This document shows positions 42,416 through 50,914 of a stretch of 64,000 bases of DNA, piece after piece. Within the stretch, counting starts at the first letter, position 1. Every line of letters starts with the position of its first letter. Location of the stretch: contig CAYYOL010000004.1 of NCBI GenBank assembly GCA_964473245.1, positions 1 through 64,000 on the forward strand. The letters are read 5' to 3'. A program made the translations under genes and the position numbers. The notes under the pieces are model-generated. The model was not told the origin of the DNA. It did no database searches and saw only the letters and a list, made by a program, of their open reading frames with translations. Source of the stretch: CAYZJV01 sp964473245 (lineage in GTDB: Bacteria; Spirochaetota; Spirochaetia; Sphaerochaetales; Sphaerochaetaceae).

Positions 42416-43291
42416 ATGAAGAAGACATTCGGCGCTCGGTTGAAAGCGCTTTTCGGTATACAGACGCTCGATGAACAGTTCTTTGAGGATCTCGAGGATA
42501 TGCTCATAGAGGGGGATTTGGGAGCCAAGACTGCAATGGAGGTCTCCGATGCGGTGAGGAAGCTTGCAAAATCGGAGCGACGAACCACCCAGGAAGAGCT
42601 ACAGCAGCTCATGAAAACCCTACTTAAGGAGAAGGTCTCTTCATACAAACCTAGGTTATGTGAAGCCGATACCAATATCTTTCTGATTCTTGGTGTGAAT
42701 GGTGTGGGAAAGACGACAACCATAGCAAAATTGGCAAAGCACTTCCAGAGCCAGGGCAAGTCGGTCATCATGGCTGCAGCCGATACATTCAGAGCAGCGG
42801 CCATAGATCAGTTGGAATTGCACGCAGAACGGACCGGCTGCCGAATCATAAAGCAGTCACATGGCTCCGACCCGGGAGCGGTTATCTTCGATGCCATTCA
42901 TAGTGCAAAAGCGAAGGGAGATCACCTTGTTCTTGCCGATACAGCGGGAAGAATGCACAACAAAGAGAATCTTCTTCGAGAATTGCAGAAAATCGATAAG
43001 GTGATACGTTCAAGGATTTCCGATGAGATGTGCTATCGACGTTTTTTGGTAATCGATGCAACCACTGGTCAGAATGGGTTGAGTCAAGCTCAGCTATTTC
43101 ATCAAGCAATCGGAATCGATGCGCTCATTCTTACCAAATACGACTCCGCAGCGAAGGGAGGAGCCCTCGTTCAAATTGGAGACAAGTTGGGTATACCCAT
43201 TGCTTACGTAGGCGTGGGAGAGCGATACGAGGATCTGCTCGAGTTCGATACAGATGAATTTCTCGATGCACTGGTGGGCATTTCGTCATGA
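42416..43291 (+). CDS. ftsY: Signal recognition particle receptor FtsY (short form)
   Basis: The receptor GTPase partner of Ffh at the membrane. The 291-residue protein contains only the NG domains: GVNGVGKTTTIAKLA (G1), AADTFRAAAIDQL, DTAGRMHNKENLL (G3), TKYDSAAKGGA (G4) and YVGVGERYEDL. The acidic A domain of proteobacterial FtsY is absent. Its stop overlaps the next ATG by 4 bases (ATGA). Confidence 0.96.
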   Translation: MKKTFGARLKALFGIQTLDEQFFEDLEDMLIEGDLGAKTAMEVSDAVRKLAKSERRTTQEELQQLMKTLLKEKVSSYKPRLCEADTNIFLILGVNGVGKTTTIAKLAKHFQSQGKSVIMAAADTFRAAAIDQLELHAERTGCRIIKQSHGSDPGAVIFDAIHSAKAKGDHLVLADTAGRMHNKENLLRELQKIDKVIRSRISDEMCYRRFLVIDATTGQNGLSQAQLFHQAIGIDALILTKYDSAAKGGALVQIGDKLGIPIAYVGVGERYEDLLEFDTDEFLDALVGISS

Positions 43292-44358
43292 TTGGGAAAC
43301 GGTTAGTCGTGCTGATGGCTTTGGGATTGGCTCTCTCGTCCCTGCCTCTGTTCAGCTCGCTATACCGTTCCAATAGTCTTGGTCAGCGACTCGAACTTCT
43401 TGAGTCTCTGCAAGCGGCTTCCGAGCACCGGTATGTATTGCAGGTAGAACCGCTGGAAGGGGGAGAGGAGCAGACACTTTTTGAATCCGGAGAGGTGGTG
43501 AAACGGATCCAGACGTTCAGCCCTGTGAATGGAGGAACGGTCCACAAAGTCGTAGAAACTTTCTATGCAGCCGATGGTGGAGTATCGATGGAAATCGAAA
43601 CGACCTATGAGCACGGCCTTCCCCAGTTAATCCGGACAACTCGCCGAGACGACTCATTCGTCCTGCTTACGCATCATGCTTACAATGAAGGACAACTGTA
43701 CGAGACGAAGGAGCTGATAGATGGTGAGCTGGAACGTCTCATAACATATTATCGTGGTGAAGATGGCGTGCTAGCCGGGTTACGAATTATCGATTTGGAT
43801 GGAAGGGTAGGCAGCTCCTACTTTACCACGGACTCAAATCGAGCTGTATATGGTGAACAAGGTGCAGACTTTTTCACGAAATTAACCTTCTATCCCGATA
43901 ATCTCATTGTCCAGGACATGTGGCTCGGTGATGAGATACAGGTGAAAAGCACGGTATCGTACGATGAAGCAGACCGACTGGTAATCGATGAAGTACGGGG
44001 TGGCATACCAGAGCGGAGAATCTACGGGCCTGACGGTCTCGTGGTACGGCTTGAAACTGTCACAGCAGATGGCTCCGATCGAACTGTTCGGTATCAGTAC
44101 GACGCAGCAGGAGTACTTGACCAGAGTGTCGAGGTAATCGAGGGTGCTCAGACCACTCGGGTTGAAACGTGGTATCGAGATGGAAAAGTGGAGACTCGAA
44201 CTGAATGGGTAGATGATATACCAGTGAGAGCGACTCGATTCGTGGCAGACGGAACATCTGTGGTCACACTATTCGAACAGGGAACACCCTACGCCGATAT
44301 CACCTATGCTCCGGATGGAAAGCGCGTGTTGAGTCTGGAATATCGTAAGGAGCGTTGA
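43288..44358 (+). CDS. Exported beta-repeat protein (YD/MORN-like) between ftsY and the Lol genes
   Basis: The 356-residue protein has an N-terminal signal sequence (RLVVLMALGLALSSLPLFSS) and then a long series of short strands with YxxDG-type turns, such as TFYAADGGV, TYYRGEDGV, RRIYGPDGLV, YQYDAAGV, WYRDGKV and TYAPDGKR, i.e. about ten repeats resembling YD/RHS or MORN-variant repeats. It has no lipobox Cys. ATGA overlap with ftsY and TGATG overlap with the next gene show tight coupling. A role as a periplasmic partner of the transporter is an inference from position. Confidence 0.72.
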   Translation: MIGKRLVVLMALGLALSSLPLFSSLYRSNSLGQRLELLESLQAASEHRYVLQVEPLEGGEEQTLFESGEVVKRIQTFSPVNGGTVHKVVETFYAADGGVSMEIETTYEHGLPQLIRTTRRDDSFVLLTHHAYNEGQLYETKELIDGELERLITYYRGEDGVLAGLRIIDLDGRVGSSYFTTDSNRAVYGEQGADFFTKLTFYPDNLIVQDMWLGDEIQVKSTVSYDEADRLVIDEVRGGIPERRIYGPDGLVVRLETVTADGSDRTVRYQYDAAGVLDQSVEVIEGAQTTRVETWYRDGKVETRTEWVDDIPVRATRFVADGTSVVTLFEQGTPYADITYAPDGKRVLSLEYRKER

Positions 44359-45593
44359 TGTTCACCGTACGATTGGCTTGGCGCTATGCATTTTCTCGGA
44401 GTAATCGACACAGGAGTGCTACATGGGTGATTCTTGCAGGAATCACCGTTGGAATGCTTGCTATCATTGTCATGCTTTCCCTGATGAACAGTTTACAAAG
44501 CGACCTGCTCGATCAGGTAAAATCCATCGAATCTTTTCATGTCCAAGTGACGTTCCCATCTGAGACTTCCTCTCAGATATCCGTAGATGAACTCATAGAG
44601 TCTCTCCAACAGGTTCCGCAAGTTTCCCAAGTATATGCGCATGTGAATACACAAGTATTGTTACAGAACCCGTCTTCTGATCGATCGACTACTGCGAGAC
44701 TCAGAATTGTAGATTCTCGCATCTGGGATGATGAAAATCCATTCAGTGAACGTGCATCGCTCCTTCGTGGTTCGATTCCTGGTTCGTATGAGTTGGTTTC
44801 TGGCTCCTCTCTTGCCATGAAACTCGGTATGGGCTTGGGTGACTCGATCCGAATGACAGTACTGGCATCTGGTCGTGCCGTGGTACTGGCACCCTCGACA
44901 TTGACTTTTGAACATACTGGAACTTTCAGGACAGGGCTCCCCGAATTCGACAATACAACGGTGATTGCAGATATTGATCCTCTGCTCGATGCGATTGGAC
45001 CGAAACGTATCACCTATGGACTGTATCTGAACGATCGGTTCGTCGATCGTTCAGATGAGGTCGTTCGAGAAATCAACCAGCTCTATCCAGATGCTACGGT
45101 GAGAACGTGGCAACAGGTCAATAGCGCATTCTACTCTGCACTCACTTTGGAGAAGGTGCTCATGTACCTCTTTCTGTTTTTCATGTTTGTCATTCTCGGT
45201 GTGAATATGAAAAATGCCTCCTCTCGACTGCTCCATGTAAAGCAGAGAGAGTTGGCAGTGCTTCGCGCGGTAGGTTCACAACGGACGCTCGCAACAAAGG
45301 TGTTTCTCGGTCAAACGGTCATCGTCACGCTTCTCGGTGAAGCACTTGGCATTATTGCAGGAGTGGTCGCAGGTCGACACATCGGCACCATTTTTTCCTG
45401 GATGAATTCGGTGCAGTACCTGTTCACACGACGTAACAACATTCTACTTTCATACCCTTTTTCAACGCAGGTAAGGCCACTCGAGATTGCAGTGATCGCT
45501 TTCTCAGTGTTGGCACTTGCTTTGCTGTTCACCTATGCAGGCTGCAAACGTCTGTTCAAGCGTGAACCGATGGAGATGCTCTACCATGACTGA
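44358..45593 (+). CDS. FtsX-like ABC permease (LolC/LolE type)
   Basis: A 411-residue permease with one N-terminal transmembrane segment, a large extracytoplasmic domain (about 50-270) and three C-terminal transmembrane segments, the LolC/E and MacB layout. RQRE/LAVLRAVGS-type motif KQRELAVLRAVGS is the typical FtsX coupling region. Together with the ATPase at 45586 and the second permease at 46266 it makes a complete LolCDE-like lipoprotein-releasing transporter. The ATG at 44358 overlaps the upstream stop. Confidence 0.9.
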   Translation: MFTVRLAWRYAFSRSNRHRSATWVILAGITVGMLAIIVMLSLMNSLQSDLLDQVKSIESFHVQVTFPSETSSQISVDELIESLQQVPQVSQVYAHVNTQVLLQNPSSDRSTTARLRIVDSRIWDDENPFSERASLLRGSIPGSYELVSGSSLAMKLGMGLGDSIRMTVLASGRAVVLAPSTLTFEHTGTFRTGLPEFDNTTVIADIDPLLDAIGPKRITYGLYLNDRFVDRSDEVVREINQLYPDATVRTWQQVNSAFYSALTLEKVLMYLFLFFMFVILGVNMKNASSRLLHVKQRELAVLRAVGSQRTLATKVFLGQTVIVTLLGEALGIIAGVVAGRHIGTIFSWMNSVQYLFTRRNNILLSYPFSTQVRPLEIAVIAFSVLALALLFTYAGCKRLFKREPMEMLYHD

Positions 45594-46269
45594 AGATCTG
45601 ATGCAATTCAAACAAGTTTCTAAGACGTACCAATCGGGTGATACTCGGCTTCTCATACTAGAGGATCTCTCCTTTACCATTTCTCGTGGAGTGTCCATTG
45701 CTGTAACGGGAAAAAGTGGCTCTGGGAAAAGCACCCTGCTCAATATTGCAGGTGGGCTGGATCGGCCGACTACCGGTTCGGTCACGTTTCTCGGTGACAC
45801 CTTGGGCGCAATGAACGATCGTGAGTTGAGTGAGTTCCGCAACAGACATATTGGTTTCGTGTTTCAGTCACACATTCTCCTCGACGACTTCTCCGCTCTC
45901 GAGAATGTCTATATTCCTGCACTTATCGGGGGATCTAAGAGAAAGGTTGCCGAGCATAGAGCGGTTGAACTGCTCGAACGGGTCGGTCTGGCTGACCGGA
46001 TGCACCATAGACCGCAGAAACTCAGTGGAGGAGAACGGCAGAGGGTGGCAATCTGTAGAGCACTTATCAATGATCCCGATCTCATCATCGCAGACGAACC
46101 GACTGGCTCTCTCGATGAAGAGTCATCTACCGGTATCGAGAGGCTTCTTCTCGAACTGGTACAAGAAGAGCAGAAGACACTGCTTCTCGTAACGCATGAT
46201 ACACAACTGGCTCGACAGTGTTCGACTGTCTATCTACTCCACAATAGAACTATGAGGGAGCTCGCATGA
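45586..46269 (+). CDS. lolD: LolD-like ABC transporter ATPase
   Basis: The 227-residue ATPase has Walker A GKSGSGKST, Q-loop FVFQSHILLDDFSALENV (the LLxxFxALENV form common to LolD and MacB), signature LSGGERQRVAICRAL and Walker B LIIADEPTGSLD. The ATG at 45586 overlaps the preceding gene by 8 bases and the next gene starts 4 bases before its end. It powers release of lipoproteins from the inner membrane if the LolCDE assignment is right. Confidence 0.92.
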   Translation: MTEDLMQFKQVSKTYQSGDTRLLILEDLSFTISRGVSIAVTGKSGSGKSTLLNIAGGLDRPTTGSVTFLGDTLGAMNDRELSEFRNRHIGFVFQSHILLDDFSALENVYIPALIGGSKRKVAEHRAVELLERVGLADRMHHRPQKLSGGERQRVAICRALINDPDLIIADEPTGSLDEESSTGIERLLLELVQEEQKTLLLVTHDTQLARQCSTVYLLHNRTMRELA

Positions 46270-47486
46270 AAAGGAGTTTTGGGTTCTGGCTCTGGAGAAA
46301 TCTGCTGTTAGCCCGCGGAGAGTCAGCGTACGCGAGAACCCGACTGATTCGTTCCATGATTCTCGTTGCACTAGTCATGGTCCCGCTTGTGCTTGCCCTT
46401 ATCTTCATGGATGGGATGATGCGGGGAATCACAGACAAGTATATTCTTTTGCAGGACGGTCACGTGCAGTTCTATGAGCGAGAGCCGCTCTTCGACGATC
46501 CGAACGAGTTTGCATCCATCGATGAGCGAATCGTCAGTGGTGATTATGTGGTCGCCGGATATGGGATCATCTATTCTCGTGAGAACACGGCAGAGGTGCG
46601 CGTAAAGGGTGTAGATAATTCGTATTTCAACGATGCGCGAAAAAAACAATTGTCTTTCGCAGGAGAACCGCTTGAGAAACAGGGAAATCTTGCTTCGGTT
46701 ACCGTGAGCGAGACTCTTGCAAAAAGTCTCAACGTCTCACTAGGTGACCGTGTCGCATTCATGGTCGTTCCCGATTCGTCGACAGCTGTTGTACGTCCAG
46801 TACTCGCTACGATCACTGCATGCTATGAAAGTGGATATCACGAGCTCGATTCGTCACTCATTTTCATGAATAGAGACGATGCTCTCCGTTATTTCCCTAA
46901 AGAGAAGAATGCCTATACAGAAGTTCTGGTTACAAAAAACTCAGTCGATGCACTTGGTGAGATCATCGCCTCTGTGAAAGCACATCTGGGAAAGACCGTC
47001 TCTCATGCAACGTGGGATGTGTTCAATTTCACAGTCTATCAGAATTTTATCACGAGCAGACAGGTCATTCTCCTGGTGTTCATCATGATCTTGCTTGTCG
47101 CCAGTGTCTATGTTGCATCGATCGCCCAGGAGTTGGTTCAAGATTCCATGCAAGCTCTGGCACTTTACAAGACGCTTGGTGCTCGAAATGGTCAGCTCTC
47201 CGGAGCATTCTTCTCCGCTGTAATGGTGGTGACCCTAGTCGGGATGATTCTCGGTGTAGTCGCAGGTATAGGAATCGGAACTCAGCTGGGTGTCGTCCTT
47301 GCATGGTTGGGACGTAGCGGAATTGCCGGTTTGCAGTATTATCTTCTCGATTTTCCCGTGGTGATATCAGCGAACGACCTGATTTTTATTTGCAGTTCTA
47401 TGTTGGTTATCTCCAGCATCACTGTCCATATGACATTACGCAGAATACGGAGGATTTCACCTCTCGAGCTGTTGCAACAAGATTGA
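46266..47486 (+). CDS. Second FtsX-like ABC permease (LolE/LolC type)
   Basis: A 406-residue permease with the same layout as the one at 44358: an N-terminal membrane segment (RSMILVALVMVPLVLALIF), an extracytoplasmic region and three C-terminal membrane segments (QVILLVFIMILLVASVYVAS, then two more), with the MQALALYKTLGARNGQLSG coupling motif. Having two different permeases around one ATPase matches LolC-LolD-LolE rather than MacB or FtsX. Confidence 0.9.
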   Translation: MKRSFGFWLWRNLLLARGESAYARTRLIRSMILVALVMVPLVLALIFMDGMMRGITDKYILLQDGHVQFYEREPLFDDPNEFASIDERIVSGDYVVAGYGIIYSRENTAEVRVKGVDNSYFNDARKKQLSFAGEPLEKQGNLASVTVSETLAKSLNVSLGDRVAFMVVPDSSTAVVRPVLATITACYESGYHELDSSLIFMNRDDALRYFPKEKNAYTEVLVTKNSVDALGEIIASVKAHLGKTVSHATWDVFNFTVYQNFITSRQVILLVFIMILLVASVYVASIAQELVQDSMQALALYKTLGARNGQLSGAFFSAVMVVTLVGMILGVVAGIGIGTQLGVVLAWLGRSGIAGLQYYLLDFPVVISANDLIFICSSMLVISSITVHMTLRRIRRISPLELLQQD

Positions 47487-47506
47487 TTCGACGGTAGGCT
47501 ATCCGC

Positions 47507-48430
47507 ATGAATTTTGAAGTCTTTGTTCTTGGAACCAGTGGTATGATGCCCCTTCCGGGTCGCTTTCTCACTTCCGCCATGGTACGCAGAGAGGGGGAGC
47601 TTTTTCTCTTTGATTGTGGAGAAGGTACTCAGATTTCACTGAAGATGTTGAACATCAAGTGGAAAAAGATATCAGCCATATTCATATCGCATATGCACGC
47701 AGACCATGTAACTGGGTTGCCTGGGATGCTCATGCTCAGCTCTCAGGTGGATCGCGAGGATCCTTTGATCATCTATGGACCGGCCAGACTGAAAGAGTAT
47801 GTGCACCAGATGCGAAAACTACTCGATATGTATATCAATTATGAGATCATTGTGAAGACTGTCAGTCCAGGAATCATCCATGAGACCGAAGACTTCTCGG
47901 TAGAGGCATTCAAACTAGATCATACAAAACCCTGTTATGGGTATACCATGCGTGAAAAAAGTCGTCCCGGAATATTCCATCCCGAGAAGGCGATTGAGTT
48001 GGGGCTCCCACGTGGTCCGCTCTGGTCTCGGCTCCAACAGGGGGAATCGGTACAGCTCGACGATGGTAGAACAATACATCCAAGCGATATCCTCGGACCG
48101 ACACGATCTGGTCGATCGTTCTCCTATGTCACCGATACGCTCTATCTCGATTCGATAGCTCGACACGTGAAGCAGGTTGATCTCCTACTCTGTGAAGGTA
48201 TGTTCGATCAGACGCTGGTCGAGAGTGCTCGAGACAAGAAACATATGACTGCAAAACAGGCTGCGACCATAGCGCGCGATGCACAGGTCAACTCCATGGG
48301 TCTCATCCATTATAGTCCTCGCTATACCGACCGAGACCTAAAGATCCTTCGCAATGAAGCAAGAGAAATTTTTCCCGCGACGTTTCTTGCCAGAGATAGA
48401 ATGGTGTTTGATATCCCTTTGAAGGATTAG
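47507..48430 (+). CDS. rnz: Ribonuclease Z
   Basis: Trims the 3' ends of tRNA precursors, needed here because the visible tRNAs do not encode CCA. The 307-residue metallo-beta-lactamase-fold protein shows GTSGMMPLPGRFLTS, the FDCGEGTQ segment, the zinc motif SHMHADHVTGLPG and the later metal ligands in FKLDHTKPCYGY and YVTDT...GLIHYSPRY. It lies 20 bp after the Lol genes and overlaps the 3' end of the convergent gene by 4 bp. Confidence 0.95.
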   Translation: MNFEVFVLGTSGMMPLPGRFLTSAMVRREGELFLFDCGEGTQISLKMLNIKWKKISAIFISHMHADHVTGLPGMLMLSSQVDREDPLIIYGPARLKEYVHQMRKLLDMYINYEIIVKTVSPGIIHETEDFSVEAFKLDHTKPCYGYTMREKSRPGIFHPEKAIELGLPRGPLWSRLQQGESVQLDDGRTIHPSDILGPTRSGRSFSYVTDTLYLDSIARHVKQVDLLLCEGMFDQTLVESARDKKHMTAKQAATIARDAQVNSMGLIHYSPRYTDRDLKILRNEAREIFPATFLARDRMVFDIPLKD

Positions 48431-49590
48431 TCCTCTAAAGTGGGCTCCAGATCGGTATCGTAGCCAATCAGACTGTAACCTCCACGCTCATGGGCGAGAT
48501 CTGCAGCAATGGTAGCTTCCTCGGTAATTCCTTCGGCAGTGATTTCTCGACCATTCACGGAGGAAAAACCGACTGTAACCGTCGATTCCGGATGGTGCTT
48601 TCGTAGGTTTTCGAGTAGTGAAGCAAAGTATCGACGGCATTGTTCGAATCCATGGAAGGGGAGGATTGCCGATACTCGGTGAACTTCGGTGAGATAGAAA
48701 AAGGAGACGATACCGAGCCGATTGAACAGGTTCTGCACAACCGTTGCATCGACCGAATGGGTGTCGGCATCGTGGTGTGGTACATCGATAACCGCAATAG
48801 AGAGATCGTAGCCGAGATCCACAGCGCTCGCAAGCTCATCGTCAAGACGGGTTTCGAATGTGTCTTCTACCAATCTCAAGTCCTCGGCTCTTAGGTCCCC
48901 GGATTCAAAGGTCTCCTCAATCGGTTCCAACAACGCTGCAATATCACTTCCTGGAGGGATGGAGAATGGGTATTCACCGAATAGGACAGCTCTTCCGAGA
49001 TCGGTCGTCTGTTCGGTGGATTCGATATCCAGTTCAGGAGGGATCTCTACCGGTATCGAATCGACTTCTGCCTGCTTTTGTATCTCAAATGGTTCAGCAG
49101 GAGTCCATTTCTCAGGTTCTGGAGCCCACATCTGCGCAGGCTTCGCAGGAGCTCCTGTGAAGGGAGTGATCGTAGGAGCGATGTCTGGCACACGATTAGC
49201 GGTCTGCGAGGCCGCTTCAAGACTCTGTTTCCCTGTCGAAGGAGTCGGTTTCGGTACCGACAGTTGCGCTCGGCCGTAACTCCTCTGTTCTTCTTCGTCT
49301 GGAAGATTATACAAAGGTGCAGTGAAGTTGTCTTTGCCGATCTCATCTGTTTTATCGGTGTCTTTCGGGATTCGTGGCGGTTGAATTGTCAGAGCGATCA
49401 GCACAAGAATGAGACCGATGATGATAGGGAGCAATCGCAATAGAGAGGAGTAAAGCAACTCTTGAGAGATAGGGATACTTGGAAGGCCGAAATATACTAG
49501 AAGAAAGGTAAGAGCACCCATGACAACGAGTGTGATGATCGCAGAAATAACAATAGTGCCTGCTGGGCTCTTCTCTCGATGTCTTTGCAT
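48427..49590 (-). CDS. Membrane protein with a degenerate GGDEF-like domain
   Basis: The 387-residue protein has two N-terminal transmembrane segments (about 12-35 and 50-68), a Pro/Glu-rich linker of some 110 residues, and a C-terminal domain (about 230-380) whose pattern follows a GGDEF fold: a first strand LSIAVIDVP, an NLFNRLGIVSFFYL helix-strand, ILPFHGFEQCRRYFASLL and TVGFSSVNG...ATIAADLAHERGG. At the active-site hairpin the sequence reads YLTEVHRV, so the GG[DE]EF motif is gone. c-di-GMP synthesis is unlikely; a scaffold or sensor role is possible. A weak -10 (TACTCT) lies 7 bases upstream of the ATG and there is no ribosome-binding site. Confidence 0.68.
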   Translation of the reverse strand: MQRHREKSPAGTIVISAIITLVVMGALTFLLVYFGLPSIPISQELLYSSLLRLLPIIIGLILVLIALTIQPPRIPKDTDKTDEIGKDNFTAPLYNLPDEEEQRSYGRAQLSVPKPTPSTGKQSLEAASQTANRVPDIAPTITPFTGAPAKPAQMWAPEPEKWTPAEPFEIQKQAEVDSIPVEIPPELDIESTEQTTDLGRAVLFGEYPFSIPPGSDIAALLEPIEETFESGDLRAEDLRLVEDTFETRLDDELASAVDLGYDLSIAVIDVPHHDADTHSVDATVVQNLFNRLGIVSFFYLTEVHRVSAILPFHGFEQCRRYFASLLENLRKHHPESTVTVGFSSVNGREITAEGITEEATIAADLAHERGGYSLIGYDTDLEPTLED

Positions 49591-49688
49591 TGGTCTTAGA
49601 GTACTCCATCCGGCAGCAATAGGAGCGCTTTACAACGCCACTTGCTGTCTGTATGATATGTAATGCATTATAACGGTTCGGGTGGTGT

Positions 49689-50213
49689 ATGACAAGGAAT
49701 TATCTTGTATTGTTTCTGTTTCTCCTAGTTCTCTGCACTGCAGTGATCTTTGGCCTTGCCGGTCCGAAGGGATTGTTGACGAATCGCTCGTTGGAACAGT
49801 ATGTAGAGCAAAAGCGGTATGTTCTGGATGTTCAACGTCTTCAGCTTGAAACTCTGCAACACCGATACGATAACGTGCATAGTCGCGAGTCGGTGCTCGA
49901 CGCAGCCCGAAAGATGGGTTATGTGCAACGCGGAGAACGTGTGTATCTCTTTTTCGACTCACAAGGCGCTCCGGTATATCCGAACGGTGAAACACAGCAA
50001 CTGCCTATTTCCACACCCTCCGATCCTGGAAGCACGTTTCACTCAGAGCGTGGTATATCCTTTTCTCTCTCGCTCCTTTTGGCACTCTTGCTCAGTATGT
50101 CTATTACCGGTAGTATCGCCTTGATCAGGTACAAACGAAAACGAAGTCGTGAGGAGCCTGTGATTCTTTCGTTCAACGGAGAGGTCTATGGGAATCATCA
50201 TCGCAAAACATGA
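49689..50213 (+). CDS. FtsB/DivIC-like septum protein with an extra C-terminal membrane segment
   Basis: The 174-residue protein has an N-terminal membrane helix, then the FtsB/DivIC pattern: GPKGL, a coiled coil (SLEQYVEQKRYVLDVQRLQLETL) and the SRESVLDAARKMGYVQRGERVYLF segment that closes family members. Unlike FtsB it continues with a linker and a second membrane segment (SFSLSLLLALLLSMSITGSIALI) and a basic cytoplasmic tail. FtsB-type proteins link division proteins at the septum. Its 3' end overlaps the next gene by 26 bp. Confidence 0.78.
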   Translation: MTRNYLVLFLFLLVLCTAVIFGLAGPKGLLTNRSLEQYVEQKRYVLDVQRLQLETLQHRYDNVHSRESVLDAARKMGYVQRGERVYLFFDSQGAPVYPNGETQQLPISTPSDPGSTFHSERGISFSLSLLLALLLSMSITGSIALIRYKRKRSREEPVILSFNGEVYGNHHRKT

Positions 50214-50757
50214 CAAGCATGCATTGGGTATGCTTACCAAGCATCTTAGTGCACGAAACATAGCAATCATTCCTTGTGATACGATATATGGTATCGTGGG
50301 TGTTGCTCCTGATACTGAACAGCAACTGAGAGATGTCAAAGGGAGAGAGGAGACTAAACCGTTCATCCAACTCATCACGCGGTCACTGTTGCCTCGAATC
50401 ACCGATACACAGATTCCCCAGAGAGTGTTGGATTTCTGGCCTGGCGCTTTGACGCTGGTCGTGAAGAGTGTCCATGGGGGAACGGTAGCGATTCGTGAGC
50501 CTGCCGACCCTTTTCTTCAAGCCGTGCTTACAAATCTGGGTTCACCCTTGTATAGCACTAGTGTCAACAGTTCGGGAATGCCTGCTTTCACCCACTTTCA
50601 GGAGATGGTGGTTCATTTCAACGAAGTGATACCACTCTTTCTCCAAGGAGATGAGAATCAGGGTACGGTTCCCTCGACTATTCTGGACATAACGAAAGAA
50701 CCATATCGTCTGATTCGACAGGGAGATGTCGATGTGACACCACTACTCGCAGACTGA
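50188..50757 (+). CDS. tsaC: TsaC/YrdC-type L-threonylcarbamoyladenylate synthase
   Basis: Makes threonylcarbamoyl-AMP from threonine, bicarbonate and ATP, the substrate for TsaD (413-1426). The 189-residue protein is the short (TsaC) form: PCDTIYGIVGVA, then KGREETKPFIQLI with the catalytic basic residues, FWPGALTLVV and STSVNSSGMPA. It starts inside the preceding gene, so translation is coupled. The palindrome and leader of the chvE operon follow. Confidence 0.9.
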   Translation: MGIIIAKHDKHALGMLTKHLSARNIAIIPCDTIYGIVGVAPDTEQQLRDVKGREETKPFIQLITRSLLPRITDTQIPQRVLDFWPGALTLVVKSVHGGTVAIREPADPFLQAVLTNLGSPLYSTSVNSSGMPAFTHFQEMVVHFNEVIPLFLQGDENQGTVPSTILDITKEPYRLIRQGDVDVTPLLAD

Positions 50758-50844
50758 TTTGGAACTCAATAAGTCAATTTTTGATATGAAATCCTTTTTT
50801 TTGATATTCCTGACTCCATAGAGGGGGCGTACCATATGACTGTG

Positions 50845-50866
50845 AGTGAGAACCTAGGTTCTCACT
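50845..50866 (+). promoter_or_regulatory. Perfect 22-bp palindrome upstream of chvE (candidate operator)
   Basis: The arm AGTGAGAACCT (50845-50855) is followed without spacer by its exact reverse complement (50856-50866), 49 bases before the chvE ATG. Two TTGATAT direct repeats lie 20 bp apart upstream (50781, 50801). No convincing -10 is seen. A regulator binding as a symmetric dimer (for example a LacI-type repressor) is the simplest explanation. Confidence 0.6.
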
Positions 50867-50914
50867 TGCTCGACCGATCGTATGACGGTTTGAAAAACTC
50901 ACAAGGAGAGGAAT

